Shown: positions 47,281 through 56,305 of the stretch, piece by piece
Numbering within the stretch: the first letter of the stretch is position 1
Layout of the letters: the number at the start of each line of letters is the position of its first letter
From: an uncultured Holophagaceae bacterium
GTDB lineage: Bacteria > Acidobacteriota > Holophagae > Holophagales > Holophagaceae
Reading direction: 5' to 3'
DNA length: 61,489 bases
NCBI GenBank assembly: GCA_903884655.1
Contig: CAISFO010000020.1
Coordinates: forward strand, 1-61,489
Program-made: the position numbers and the translations under genes
The notes under the pieces: model-generated
Seen by the model: only the letters and a program-made list of their open reading frames with translations
Databases searched by the model: none
Told to the model about the DNA's origin: nothing

Positions 47281-49272
47281 ATGGATGCCGAAGCCGTATC
47301 CGGACCGCTTGAGGTCCCGCCCGCCCCGACTTCCCGTCGGCGCAGTTGCCTACTGGCCCTGGCAGCCCTGGGAACCATCTACCTGGTGGATCTCCACACC
47401 CCAGGCTATATCAGCTTGACGGCCTTCTATGCCCTCCCGCCCATGATTGTTGCGTGGGGGGTCGGCTTGCCGGCGGCCGTGGTTTTCATCTTGGGGTCAA
47501 CTTGTTGTTATATATATGTTAGTATTGTTATAACCGGCCCGTATCCAAATTTTACCTCACTGTTGTGGAACATCGTTTCCAGCGTGTGCGGTTTTTTTGT
47601 TCCGTGTATCATTGTTTATAAATTGAAAGTCAAATATCTAATTGAACAAGATCTTCGATTCAAACTCGAACTGTCCCAAGCTCGGATTCGACAATCCGAG
47701 GCCCGGCTCAAGTCCATTTTTGCCACTATTCCTTTTCCAACCTTGGAATATGAAGGCAGGGGTCTCTTTGAGCAGTTCGTGGCTTACCGCCAGGCGGGCA
47801 TCACGGACCTGCGCGCCCACCTGTCCAGTCACCCGGAACAACTCCGGGAGCTGGTGTCGAGGTTGGCTCACCTGGACGAGAACCCCGCCTCCCGCAGCGC
47901 CTTTGAATCCACGATAGGGGAGCACCCATCCCTGCTGATGGCCATCCTCGAAGGGGGAGGCAGCCCTCTCTTCCGGGAGGCCTTCGCAGTCCTGTTCGAG
48001 GGGGGCACCAGCCATGCCGGCGAGGTCCTGCTGGAGGACGGCCAGACCAGAACCCGGCACCTGCTCCTCAGTCTGGCAGTGATCCCGCACCAGGAGAGAC
48101 CCTTCGACCGGGTGCTCATTACCCTGGTCGACGTCACCCCCCAGAAGCAGGCCGAGAAGGAAAAGGCCGAGCTGGAGCGCCAACTCCAGAAAACTCACCG
48201 AATCGAGAGCTTGGGTACCCTGGCAGGTGGCATTGCCCATGAGATGAACAATGTCCTGGGGGCCATTCTTGGCCTAGCGGACACTAACCTTGCCTCCCAT
48301 CCAGAGGGGAGCCGCACCCACCGGGCCTTCGAAACCATCGTGAAGGCGGCAAGCCGAGGGGGCCAGGTGGTGCGGAAGATGCTGGACATCTCCCGTCAGA
48401 GTCCTGCAGAACTTCGCGAACTGGACATCAACGCCCTCGTCCTCGAAGTGGAGCAGCTGCTGGAGCGCACCACCTTCGCCAGCATCCAGCTCAGCCTGGA
48501 CCTGGCCGAGGCGCTCCCGCACATCCAGGGGGACCCCAGCGCCATCACCCACGCCTTCATGAACCTCTGTCTGAATGCCATCGATGCCATGGGGGGCAAG
48601 GGCACCTTGGCCATCCGGACGCATCTAGGCCTGGGCGGCAGCATTGAGTTGGACGTGGAAGACTCCGGGTGCGGCATGACACAGGAAGTTCTCGACAAGG
48701 CCTTTGACCCTTTCTTCACCACCAAGCCGGAAGGAAAGGGTACCGGGCTGGGACTGACTCTGGTCCAGGCCACCGTGAAGTCCCATGGCGGCACCGTCCG
48801 GATCAAGAGCGAGGTTGGAAGGGGTACCACCGTGACCTTGGCCTTTCCGGCTCAGATTCTTCATTCCGCCGGCCCAGCGGTGTCGGGTGGGGACGGCACG
48901 TTCGAACAGGCGGGACTGCAGATCCTGCTGGTGGATGATGACGTTCTGATTCGTTCGATGATGGCGGATCTGGTCACAGACCTGGGCCATTCAGTCCGCC
49001 TGGCCGCGAGCGGCGAGGCGGCTCTGGCCGAACTTGAGGCTGGCTACCATCCGGATCTCGTGCTGCTGGACCTCAACATGCCCGGTCTCGGCGGCCCGAA
49101 GACCTTGCCCCTGCTGCGGGCCCTGCGACCCGCCGTCCCCATCCTTGTGGCGACGGGACGCGTGGATCAGTCGGCCCTCGACCTCGTGGCCAGTCAACCC
49201 CACGTGCGGCTCTTGCCCAAACCATTCAAGCGAGAAGACCTGCAGAACCAGATTCGTGCGCTTGTGCATTGA
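47281..49272 (+). CDS. Membrane-bound hybrid histidine kinase
   Basis: 663 residues from ATG 47281, chosen tentatively; an in-frame start 43 codons earlier has no support and a GTG lies 6 codons upstream. The order is two to four membrane helices (about residues 20-120) and a linker coiled coil (LRFKLELSQARIRQSEARLK). Next come a PAS-like segment, a dimerisation domain with phospho-His in GGIAHEMNNVLGAILGLAD, and an HATPase domain (NLCLNAIDAMGGKG; GKGTGLGLTLVQATVKSHGG). A C-terminal receiver domain has Asp in LVLLDLNMPG and Lys in LLPKPFK. No extracellular sensor is obvious. Bases 47490-47690, covering the last helix and linker, are much richer in AT than the rest. Confidence 0.9.
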   Translation: MDAEAVSGPLEVPPAPTSRRRSCLLALAALGTIYLVDLHTPGYISLTAFYALPPMIVAWGVGLPAAVVFILGSTCCYIYVSIVITGPYPNFTSLLWNIVSSVCGFFVPCIIVYKLKVKYLIEQDLRFKLELSQARIRQSEARLKSIFATIPFPTLEYEGRGLFEQFVAYRQAGITDLRAHLSSHPEQLRELVSRLAHLDENPASRSAFESTIGEHPSLLMAILEGGGSPLFREAFAVLFEGGTSHAGEVLLEDGQTRTRHLLLSLAVIPHQERPFDRVLITLVDVTPQKQAEKEKAELERQLQKTHRIESLGTLAGGIAHEMNNVLGAILGLADTNLASHPEGSRTHRAFETIVKAASRGGQVVRKMLDISRQSPAELRELDINALVLEVEQLLERTTFASIQLSLDLAEALPHIQGDPSAITHAFMNLCLNAIDAMGGKGTLAIRTHLGLGGSIELDVEDSGCGMTQEVLDKAFDPFFTTKPEGKGTGLGLTLVQATVKSHGGTVRIKSEVGRGTTVTLAFPAQILHSAGPAVSGGDGTFEQAGLQILLVDDDVLIRSMMADLVTDLGHSVRLAASGEAALAELEAGYHPDLVLLDLNMPGLGGPKTLPLLRALRPAVPILVATGRVDQSALDLVASQPHVRLLPKPFKREDLQNQIRALVH

Positions 49273-49410
49273 GGGGGATCCTGCGGGGCTCAAGTGGGGA
49301 TGTACCGCGCCCGCGAACCCGCCTTCTAAAGGCTCTCTCAGCCATCCTGGAACTGACCCAAGCCCTCCAGGCTATAGGCTGGAAACCAGGCACCTGTGGG
49401 CTGGACCATG

Positions 49411-52400
49411 TCAGACAGAGAAGTACCGCGCCTGCGGATGCCAGGCCACCAGGGCGCTCGTGGTGTACTCGGGATCCATCTGGTGGGACTCGCTGAGGTG
49501 GACGCCGATGGCGCTGCCCTGCAGCAGCTCCAGGATGGGACCGTTGCCTTCCAGGTCCGGGCAGGCGGGGTAGCCATAGGAATAGCGGGAGCCCTGGTAG
49601 CCCTGGGCGAAGAGGGCCCGGCCCGGCAAGTCCTTTCCCTGGATGCTCAGCTCCCGGCGGATGCGGGCGTGCAGGCGCTCGGCATAGGCCTCCGTGAGTT
49701 CCGTGGCGAGGCCATGGAAGGCGAAGTAGTCCCCGTAGCCATCTTCGGCATAGAGCCTGGCGGCATGGTCCGCGGCCGCCTGACCGAGCGTCACGAGCTG
49801 AAGGGCCAGCACGTCGGTCTGATCCGCGGAGAAGAAATCACTCAGGCAGAGGCGGCGGCTGGAGGTCTGGCGCGGGAACGTGAGCAGGGCCAAGGTCTTT
49901 GCGTGATCCGCAGGATCGAACACGCGCAGCGAATCGCCCTCGGCCCGTACGGGGAAGTAGCCGTACCTAGCCTTGGGCTGGAAGATCGGATCGCCCGCGA
50001 GGCGACCCTTCCATTGCGCCAGCTGGGGCTCGGCCTTCTCCTTCAGCACGGCCGCGAAGGCTTCGTCGCTCTGGCTCCCCTGGCTGAAGCCCCAGCGGTT
50101 GCGAATCAGCGCGAACTCGTCCAGGTGCTCAAAGAGGTCAGACGGCGAGTCTGAGAGCTCCCGCACGCCCCAGAAGGGGGGCGTCGGCGGGAGCGCATCA
50201 TGGCGCACCCAGCTGCTCTGCCCCTGGGCCGTGAGCGGCACCGCCGCCTCACCCCGCCGGAGGATCTTGATCTCGCCAGCTGCGGATGCGGCGGTGACCG
50301 GAGCAGGCACACCGGTCCCCCCCCCCACCAGCGCCTGCATCTGCCGCAGTCCCTCGAAGGCGTCCTCGGCGTAGAACACCGCGCCCGAGTAGGACCGGCG
50401 GCAATCCCCCTCCACGTAGTCCCGGGTGAGGGCGGCGCCGCCCAGGATCACGGGCACCTTGAGGCCCAGCTCCTCCATGAAGTGCAGATTCTCCTTCATG
50501 ATCACGGTCGACTTCACCAGCAGGCCCGACAGCCCGACGGCGTCCGCGGGCCAGGCTTCCAGTTCCTTGAGGATGCTTTCGATGGGCTGCTTGATGCCCA
50601 GGTTCTTCACCTCGAAGCCGTTATTGCTGAGGATGATGTCCACCAGGTTCTTGCCGATGTCGTGGACGTCTCCCTTCACCGTGGCCAGCAGGATGCGGCC
50701 CTTCTGGTAGTTCGATTCCTTCGGCAGGTGGGGCTCGATGCGCTTGATGGCGGCCTTCATGGCCTCGGCGCTTTCCAGCACGAAGGGCAGTTGCATCTCG
50801 CCCGCGCCGAAGCGCTCGCCCACCACCTTCATGGCCCCCAGCAGCACTTCGTTGATGAGCAGCAGAGGATCGTGGTCCTTCAGTGCCTCATCTACATCCG
50901 CCAGGATGGCCTGCTTCTCGCCGTCCAAGATGCCTCGGTGGAGGCGCTCCAGCACCGGCAGATCGGCTCGATGATCATCGGCCACTGCGGCCTTGCGCAT
51001 GCTGAACCGCGCCATGAGCGACTTCAGGGGATCGTAGCCTTCGCTGCGTCGGTCGAAGAGCAGGTCCTCGACGATCTTCCGGTCCTCGGGATCGATCTTG
51101 GCGACGGGGATCACCTTCGAGGCGTTGAAGATGGCCATGTCCAGGCCATGCTTCACGCCGTGGTAGAGCATGAGGGCGTTGAGCACGTGGCGGCTGGCGG
51201 GGTTGAGGCCGAAACTCACGTTGCTCACGCCGAGGATGGTCATGACGCCGGGCAATTCGGCCTTGATGAGCTTCAGCGCTTCCAGCGTCTCGATGGCGGA
51301 TTTGCGGAACTCCTCGTCCCCGCTGCCCAGGGTGAAGGTCAGGGGGTCGATGATGAGGTCGCCAGGATCCAGGCCATACTCGCCCACGGCCAGGGCGTAG
51401 AGGCGCCGGGCCACCTCCAGCTTCTGCTCCCGGGACTTGGCCATGCCGCGCTCATCGATGGTGAGCGCCACCACGGCGGCGCCGTAGGTCTTGCAGAGGT
51501 CCAGGATGGCTCGGGCCTTGGCGTCGCCGTCCTCGAAGTTGATGGAGTTGATGACGCACTTGCCCGGGGCCCGCTGCAGGGCCTTCTCGATGACGGGGAA
51601 TTCGGTGCTGTCGATCATCAGGGGCAGGGTGATCTGGGATATGAGCCGGCTCAGCAGCTCGTCGGCGTCCCGCACCTCGTCCCGGCCCACGTAGGCCACG
51701 CAAAGGTCCAGCAGGTGGGCGCCTTCCCGCTGCTGCTCCTTGGCGATGCTGATCATGCCATCCCAGTCTTCGGTCGCCAGCAGGTCCCGGAACTTCTTCG
51801 AGCCGTTGGCGTTGGTTCGTTCGCCCACGATGAGGGGCGGGGGTTCCTGCTTCAGGGCCACGCTCTGGTAGAGGCTGGCGGCGCTACGCTCCAGTCTGGG
51901 CGTGCGTTTGGGCGGATTCAGTTGTTCCACGCCCTGGGCCAGGGCGCGGATGTGTTCCGGTGTGGTGCCGCAGCAGCCACCCAGGATGGCGATGCCGAAC
52001 TCCGAGGCCGCGTGCAGCACCTTGGGGGCGAAGCCCGCGGGCTCCAGGGGATAGACCACCTGGCCGCCGCGATTCTCCGGCAGCCCGGCATTGGGCAGGC
52101 AGCTGATGAAGAAGGGGCTGGACTCCTTCAGGGCCTGCAGGTGGGCGTGCATCTCGTCGGGGCCCGTGCCGCAGTTGAGGCCCAGCACATCGATGCCCAG
52201 GGGCTCCACGCTGGTGAGCACCGCCAGCACATCGGAACCCACCAGCAGGGTGCCCGTGGTCTCCACCGTGGCCTGCACCCAGAGTGGGACCTTGCGTTGC
52301 CGGGCGGCCATGGCCTCCCGGGCGGCCCGTACGGCCACCTTGATCTGGCCCAGGTCCTGGCAGGTTTCGATGAGGATGGCGTCGGCGCCACCCTCCAGCA

Positions 52401-52833
52401 GGCCATCCATCTGCACCCGGTACGAGGCCAGCAGCTCGGCGTAGCTCACGTGCCCCAGGGTGATGAGCTTGCTGCCGGGGCCCACGGAGCCGATGACGAA
52501 GCGGGGGCGGTCGTAGCTGCGGGCCACTTCCTTGGCGATGGCGGCGGCCTGAACGTTCAGGTCGTAGGCCTTGGCGGACAGCCCGAAATCCCCCAGCACC
52601 ACCGGGTTCGCGCCGAAGGTGTTGGTCTCCACCGCGTCGGCCCCGGCGTTGAAGTAGCTCTCATGGATCTCGCGGATCCACTGGGGACGCCGCTCGGTGA
52701 GCAGGTCCACGCAGCCTTCCAGGGCCGCGCCGCCGTAGTCCTCCACCGTGGGCTTCCGCGCGAAGATCTGGGTGCCCATGCCGCCGTCCAGCAGCAGCAC
52801 CTTGTCGCGAAGGAGGGAGTCGAGGGTCGTCAT
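49411..52833 (-). CDS. metH: Cobalamin-dependent methionine synthase MetH
   Basis: 1140 residues from ATG 52833, one base after the ferredoxin stop; a frame 70 codons longer merely shadows that gene. All modules are present. The homocysteine domain has the zinc cysteines intact (GLNCGTGPDEM; GGCCGTTPEHI), followed by a pterin-binding domain. The cap and B12 domain have the cobalt-ligand His (KGDVHDIGKNLVDIILSNNG), and the C-terminal SAM-dependent reactivation domain has YGYPACPD. The enzyme methylates homocysteine with methyl-tetrahydrofolate. It is the last gene of an operon starting with a SAM riboswitch, and the ferredoxin directly upstream may be the electron donor for reactivation. Confidence 0.97.
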   Translation of the reverse strand: MTTLDSLLRDKVLLLDGGMGTQIFARKPTVEDYGGAALEGCVDLLTERRPQWIREIHESYFNAGADAVETNTFGANPVVLGDFGLSAKAYDLNVQAAAIAKEVARSYDRPRFVIGSVGPGSKLITLGHVSYAELLASYRVQMDGLLEGGADAILIETCQDLGQIKVAVRAAREAMAARQRKVPLWVQATVETTGTLLVGSDVLAVLTSVEPLGIDVLGLNCGTGPDEMHAHLQALKESSPFFISCLPNAGLPENRGGQVVYPLEPAGFAPKVLHAASEFGIAILGGCCGTTPEHIRALAQGVEQLNPPKRTPRLERSAASLYQSVALKQEPPPLIVGERTNANGSKKFRDLLATEDWDGMISIAKEQQREGAHLLDLCVAYVGRDEVRDADELLSRLISQITLPLMIDSTEFPVIEKALQRAPGKCVINSINFEDGDAKARAILDLCKTYGAAVVALTIDERGMAKSREQKLEVARRLYALAVGEYGLDPGDLIIDPLTFTLGSGDEEFRKSAIETLEALKLIKAELPGVMTILGVSNVSFGLNPASRHVLNALMLYHGVKHGLDMAIFNASKVIPVAKIDPEDRKIVEDLLFDRRSEGYDPLKSLMARFSMRKAAVADDHRADLPVLERLHRGILDGEKQAILADVDEALKDHDPLLLINEVLLGAMKVVGERFGAGEMQLPFVLESAEAMKAAIKRIEPHLPKESNYQKGRILLATVKGDVHDIGKNLVDIILSNNGFEVKNLGIKQPIESILKELEAWPADAVGLSGLLVKSTVIMKENLHFMEELGLKVPVILGGAALTRDYVEGDCRRSYSGAVFYAEDAFEGLRQMQALVGGGTGVPAPVTAASAAGEIKILRRGEAAVPLTAQGQSSWVRHDALPPTPPFWGVRELSDSPSDLFEHLDEFALIRNRWGFSQGSQSDEAFAAVLKEKAEPQLAQWKGRLAGDPIFQPKARYGYFPVRAEGDSLRVFDPADHAKTLALLTFPRQTSSRRLCLSDFFSADQTDVLALQLVTLGQAAADHAARLYAEDGYGDYFAFHGLATELTEAYAERLHARIRRELSIQGKDLPGRALFAQGYQGSRYSYGYPACPDLEGNGPILELLQGSAIGVHLSESHQMDPEYTTSALVAWHPQARYFSV

Positions 52834-52834
52834 G

Positions 52835-53122
52835 TCAGAGTCCCAGATACTCGATGGCCACGTCGCCGTGGACGCACACCTGGCAGGCCAGGCGCTCCTC
52901 GGCCGGGGCGTCCAGGCCCTGCAGGAAATCCCGCTCCTCGGGGCTGGGATCGCTGCAGTGGTGCAGCCCTTCGACCACCCGCACGCGGCAGGTGCCGCAG
53001 GAACCGGTGCGGCAGCCGAAGGTGATGTCGGCCCCCGCGGCATCCGCGATGCGCTGTAGCGAAGTGCCCGCTGGGGCTTCCACCAGCAGATCCTCCAGGC
53101 GGAAGTGGACTTTGACGTTCAT
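52835..53122 (-). CDS. [2Fe-2S] ferredoxin
   Basis: 95 residues, plant/adrenodoxin-like fold. Cluster ligands are visible as CRTGSCGTC followed by a distant Cys in LACQVCVHG. It is wedged between the MTHFR-fusion gene (adjacent, no gap) and metH (one-base gap), so the three proteins are surely co-expressed under the SAM riboswitch. This placement suggests an electron-transfer role, either to reduce cob(II)alamin of MetH during SAM-dependent reactivation or to feed MTHFR. That role is inferred from position only. Confidence 0.9.
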   Translation of the reverse strand: MNVKVHFRLEDLLVEAPAGTSLQRIADAAGADITFGCRTGSCGTCRVRVVEGLHHCSDPSPEERDFLQGLDAPAEERLACQVCVHGDVAIEYLGL

Positions 53123-54985
53123 TCAACCCTCCCGCTTCGGCAGCAGGGGCGCCACCAGCTCGACCTGCCCGAAGGGCGCCGACAGCTGGAGGCCGCGCAC
53201 CCGGGGACGGATGGCTTCGATGACTTCCAGGGAGATGGCGAGGCCTTCCTTCACCTGATCTTCGGCGGTGGACCACTTGGCCATGCGGGTGAGCACGCTG
53301 GGGGGCACGTAGGCGCCCGGCACCTCGTTGGCCATGAATTCGGCGTTGCGGAGGCTCTTCAGGGGCCAGATGCCCGCGATGATGGGGATCCCGCCCTTGC
53401 CATCGAGGGCTTCGGTGAAGTCCAGGAAGCGGAAGAGGCCTTCGGGTTCGAAGACGGGCTGGGTTATGGCCCACTGGGCGCCAGCCTCCACCTTGAGCTG
53501 GAAGCGGTGCTTCTCCCGTTCCATGTCCGCGGCCACGGGGTTGGCGCCCACACCCACGCTGAAGGAGGTGGGCTTGCCGATGCCGGCGCCGCCCAGGTCG
53601 AGACCCTGGTTCAGGCGCTTGATCATGTTCACGAGGCCGATGGCATCCACGTCGAAGACGGCGGTGGACTGGGGATAGGGCCCCAGCTTCGGAGGATCGC
53701 CGGTCACGGCGAGGAGGTTGCGCAGGCCCAGGCCTGCGGCGCCCAGCAGGTCGCCCTGCATGCCCAGCAGGTTCCGATCCCGGCAGGCATAGTGGAGGAT
53801 GGTCTCCAGGCCCACCTGCTGCTCGATGATGAGGGCCGTGGCCAGCGCAGACATGCGGGCCATGGCCCGGGGGCCGTCGGGCACATTGATGGCGTCCACG
53901 CCCAGGGCCCGGCACTGGCGGGTCTTGGCCAGGAGCTTGTCGTACTCCATGCCCTTGGGCGGCACCAGCTCCACCGTGTAGGTGAACTCGCCCTGGGCCA
54001 GCTTCAGGCTGAAGCGGCTGCGGGAGGCGAAGGGGACCTCGGGCTGGGGCTGCTCATGGGGCTTGAGCTCGAAGCCGCCACCGGCCTGCACGAAGGCGCG
54101 CCCCTGCCGGAAGGCCCCGCGCATGGCCCGGATATGGGCCGGAGTGGTGCCGCTGCAGCCCCCCACCGCCCGGGCTCCGCTGGCCAGTGCCCGGCTGGCG
54201 AATTCGCCCAGGTATTCCGGGCTGGCCCCGTAGATCAGGCGCCCGTCCACGACCTTGGGAAGGCCGGGATTGGGCTGAAGGATGATGGGCTTCGCGGTGA
54301 TGGCCTTCAGCCGCTCCAGCAGGCGCAGGTAGGGTGCGGGGCCGTTGCCGCCGATGACACCCACCAGGTCGGCGCCCCAGGTGTCCAGCTGCTGGATGAA
54401 CCATTCGGGCTCGGCGCCGAAGTGGGCCTGCCCTTCCTCGTTGGTGGTCATGAGCGCCGCGATGGGCAGGTCGCACAAGGCCTGCACCGCCAGGAGAGCC
54501 TGGTGGATCTCGTTGAGGTCCTCGAAGCCCTCGAGGACGATCAGATCGGACCCGGCCTCAATGAGGGGGACGGCCTGCTCGCGGAAGAGCTCACGGGCCT
54601 CATCAAAGGATGTGGGCCCCCAGGGCTCGATGCGCACGCCCAGGGGTCCGATGCAGCCCGCCACCCAGGCCCGGACCCCCTGCTGTTTGATGGCCTTCTG
54701 GGCGAGGGCCACCCCTTCGCGGTTGATGGCGTCCAGCTGCGACTCCAGCCCCCGGGTCGCGAGCTTCAGGCGGCCTGCGCCCCAGGTGTTGGTGGTGAGC
54801 ACCTGGGCGCCCGCGGAAAGGAACTCCCCGTGGATGGCCAGCAGCAGGTCCGGCGACTTGAGGTTGCACTCCTCGAAGCTGCGCTGGAGGGTGATCCCGC
54901 GGTCATGCAGAGCCGTGGCGGTGCTGCCGTCGAAGAGGAAGCACTCGCCGGCATCAAGGGCCTGCTGGAAGGTATTGGGCAACAT
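53123..54985 (-). CDS. Homocysteine methyltransferase-like/methylenetetrahydrofolate reductase fusion
   Basis: 620 residues. The first ~300 resemble S-methyltransferases (LFDGSTATALHDRGI; GAQVLTTNTWGAGR). The last ~290 are a methylenetetrahydrofolate reductase barrel (TYTVELVPPKG near the start, DAINVPDGPRAMARMSALAT and AQWAITQPVFEPEGLFRFLD). The reductase makes methyl-tetrahydrofolate for MetH. In the methyltransferase half, zinc ligands are missing: the usual GGCC is GGCSG and the earlier Cys motif (NCGxGP) is replaced by GGNGPAP, so direct homocysteine methylation by this half is doubtful. It is the first gene after the second SAM riboswitch. Confidence 0.93.
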   Translation of the reverse strand: MLPNTFQQALDAGECFLFDGSTATALHDRGITLQRSFEECNLKSPDLLLAIHGEFLSAGAQVLTTNTWGAGRLKLATRGLESQLDAINREGVALAQKAIKQQGVRAWVAGCIGPLGVRIEPWGPTSFDEARELFREQAVPLIEAGSDLIVLEGFEDLNEIHQALLAVQALCDLPIAALMTTNEEGQAHFGAEPEWFIQQLDTWGADLVGVIGGNGPAPYLRLLERLKAITAKPIILQPNPGLPKVVDGRLIYGASPEYLGEFASRALASGARAVGGCSGTTPAHIRAMRGAFRQGRAFVQAGGGFELKPHEQPQPEVPFASRSRFSLKLAQGEFTYTVELVPPKGMEYDKLLAKTRQCRALGVDAINVPDGPRAMARMSALATALIIEQQVGLETILHYACRDRNLLGMQGDLLGAAGLGLRNLLAVTGDPPKLGPYPQSTAVFDVDAIGLVNMIKRLNQGLDLGGAGIGKPTSFSVGVGANPVAADMEREKHRFQLKVEAGAQWAITQPVFEPEGLFRFLDFTEALDGKGGIPIIAGIWPLKSLRNAEFMANEVPGAYVPPSVLTRMAKWSTAEDQVKEGLAISLEVIEAIRPRVRGLQLSAPFGQVELVAPLLPKREG

Positions 54986-55051
54986 GGGACTCGCAGGATG
55001 GGGGCGATCCTACAGGCGACATCCGAAGGGGGGTTGGTCAGTCCGTCCGCT

Positions 55052-55148
55052 TATCTTTCCCCCGGAAGTACCGGGGGCAGGATTTGGCACCTTGCACATG
55101 CAGGTTGCCAAGGTTTCACAGGGCCTAATCCCTCCACCTTTCTGGATA
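55052..55148 (-). promoter_or_regulatory. SAM-I riboswitch (S box) controlling the MTHFR-ferredoxin-metH operon
   Basis: Conserved elements on the minus strand: AGGTGGAGGGA, GAAACC, GGCAACC, AAGGTGCCAA and TCCTGCC, then a GC-rich P4 hairpin (55059-55077), with P1 ends TATC (55145-55148) and GATA (55052-55055). The core is almost the same as the aptamer near 45.4 kb. No terminator follows before the gene start, so control may be on translation. Confidence 0.92.
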
Positions 55149-55180
55149 TCGCTATGGGACTGCCAAAGAACGAAGCTCTA

Positions 55181-55209
55181 AGAATGATTGAGCCTAGGCC
55201 TTGAGTCAA
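55181..55209 (-). promoter_or_regulatory. Probable promoter of the metH-operon riboswitch
   Basis: TTGACT (55204-55209) and CATTCT (55181-55186), 17 bases apart on the minus strand, about 35 bases before the aptamer. Confidence 0.5.
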
Positions 55210-55223
55210 GCCTGCGGCGGTGA

Positions 55224-56138
55224 TCACCGCTTGAGGATGAGCCAGTCCTCATAAGTGAACACCGCCATCCCGGCGTAGCTTCGATGCCGGGACAGGCGTG
55301 TCTCCGCCTGGCGCGCAACCTTCTGGAACCTGGCTTCGCCGAGTTTGCAGAAACTGATGACCGCATTGTCCTGATTCCGGTCGCAGTGCACCGCCAGCCC
55401 GACCAGTACGGGTCGACCGAGCGCGTCCGCCGCAGCCAGGGGGCCTTCCGCCCCGTCGAGAATGGCTCCCACCTTGTTGCGGTAGTCCATGAGCACGGTC
55501 CGGTCGGCCAACTGGATGACCCAATCGCTCAGGGGCCTGGTCTGGCCCCGGCGCTTGACGGGCCTGCCGTGCCACCACACGGGGATATCCACGTGGAGAG
55601 GGGGGCCGCAGACCAGCTCACCTCGGAGGACATCGAGCAGATCGAGGTACTCCCCTGACAGCCTGGTTCCATCGCGGCCCCAGTCCGGCAGCGCATGGGG
55701 TTCCACATCCAGCTGGAGGGCCGTCAGCCGGGTCCGGCCGGCCCTGCCCTGGGCGAGATCGAAGTCGCGCACGGCGAGCACCGCCTGCAGTGCCGCCGGG
55801 CGCTGGTCGGGCCGGATCCAGGCGGCGCGCCCAAGCACCAGGGAGACCCCGATGCCCCGGCGCTGGGCGGCCGCCAGGAACTCTGCGAGGGCATCGGCCC
55901 GGCGGGGCAGGAGGTCCGCTCCCCCCAGGAACAACTCCTTCACGCCATGACCTGCGGCGAACTCGAAAAAGGCTGCCTGCTCCCGCTCCGAACCCGTGAG
56001 ATCACGGTACGACCAGACCGCCATGGCGGGCAGGGCATCGAGTCTTTCCCCGGAGCGGGTGTCAGGCTGGCCGCAGCCGAGGGCCAGCACCAGCAGCAGG
56101 AGGGTACTGTTCCATCGAGGCACGGCGAGTGAAGGCAT
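55224..56138 (-). CDS. TIM-barrel-like lipoprotein of unknown function
   Basis: 304 residues from ATG 56138 (tentative; a longer reading adds 11 codons, and neither has a strong ribosome site). The N-terminus has a lipobox ending LALGC. The mature protein alternates strands and helices as in a TIM barrel (VKELFLGGADLLP; RGIGVSLVLGRAAW; LTALQLDVEPHALPDW; VLMDYRN), with acidic residues at strand ends as in glycoside-hydrolase-like families. Such lipoproteins (DUF3142-like) are known but uncharacterised; the family call is tentative. It is divergent from the TPR gene of the next cluster and may act on the same envelope polymer. Confidence 0.7.
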   Translation of the reverse strand: MPSLAVPRWNSTLLLLVLALGCGQPDTRSGERLDALPAMAVWSYRDLTGSEREQAAFFEFAAGHGVKELFLGGADLLPRRADALAEFLAAAQRRGIGVSLVLGRAAWIRPDQRPAALQAVLAVRDFDLAQGRAGRTRLTALQLDVEPHALPDWGRDGTRLSGEYLDLLDVLRGELVCGPPLHVDIPVWWHGRPVKRRGQTRPLSDWVIQLADRTVLMDYRNKVGAILDGAEGPLAAADALGRPVLVGLAVHCDRNQDNAVISFCKLGEARFQKVARQAETRLSRHRSYAGMAVFTYEDWLILKR

Positions 56139-56305
56139 GGCCGCGATGGTACTCCAAGCCGTCGTTTGCATTCAGCCGTTCGTCCGACCCTCGCCACGGC
56201 CCCTTAACTTGACGCCCATCCCCCAGGGCCCTGAAATGGAAGGTGGCTCTCCTCTGGCGAGGCACTGTTCCTCTCCATCGGCAAGTCCCTCCCTCAGGCT
56301 CCAGG

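Noticed and set aside
50200..53025. 941-codon plus-strand frame opposite metH
   Set aside because: An antisense shadow of metH; composition typical of reversed GC-rich codons.
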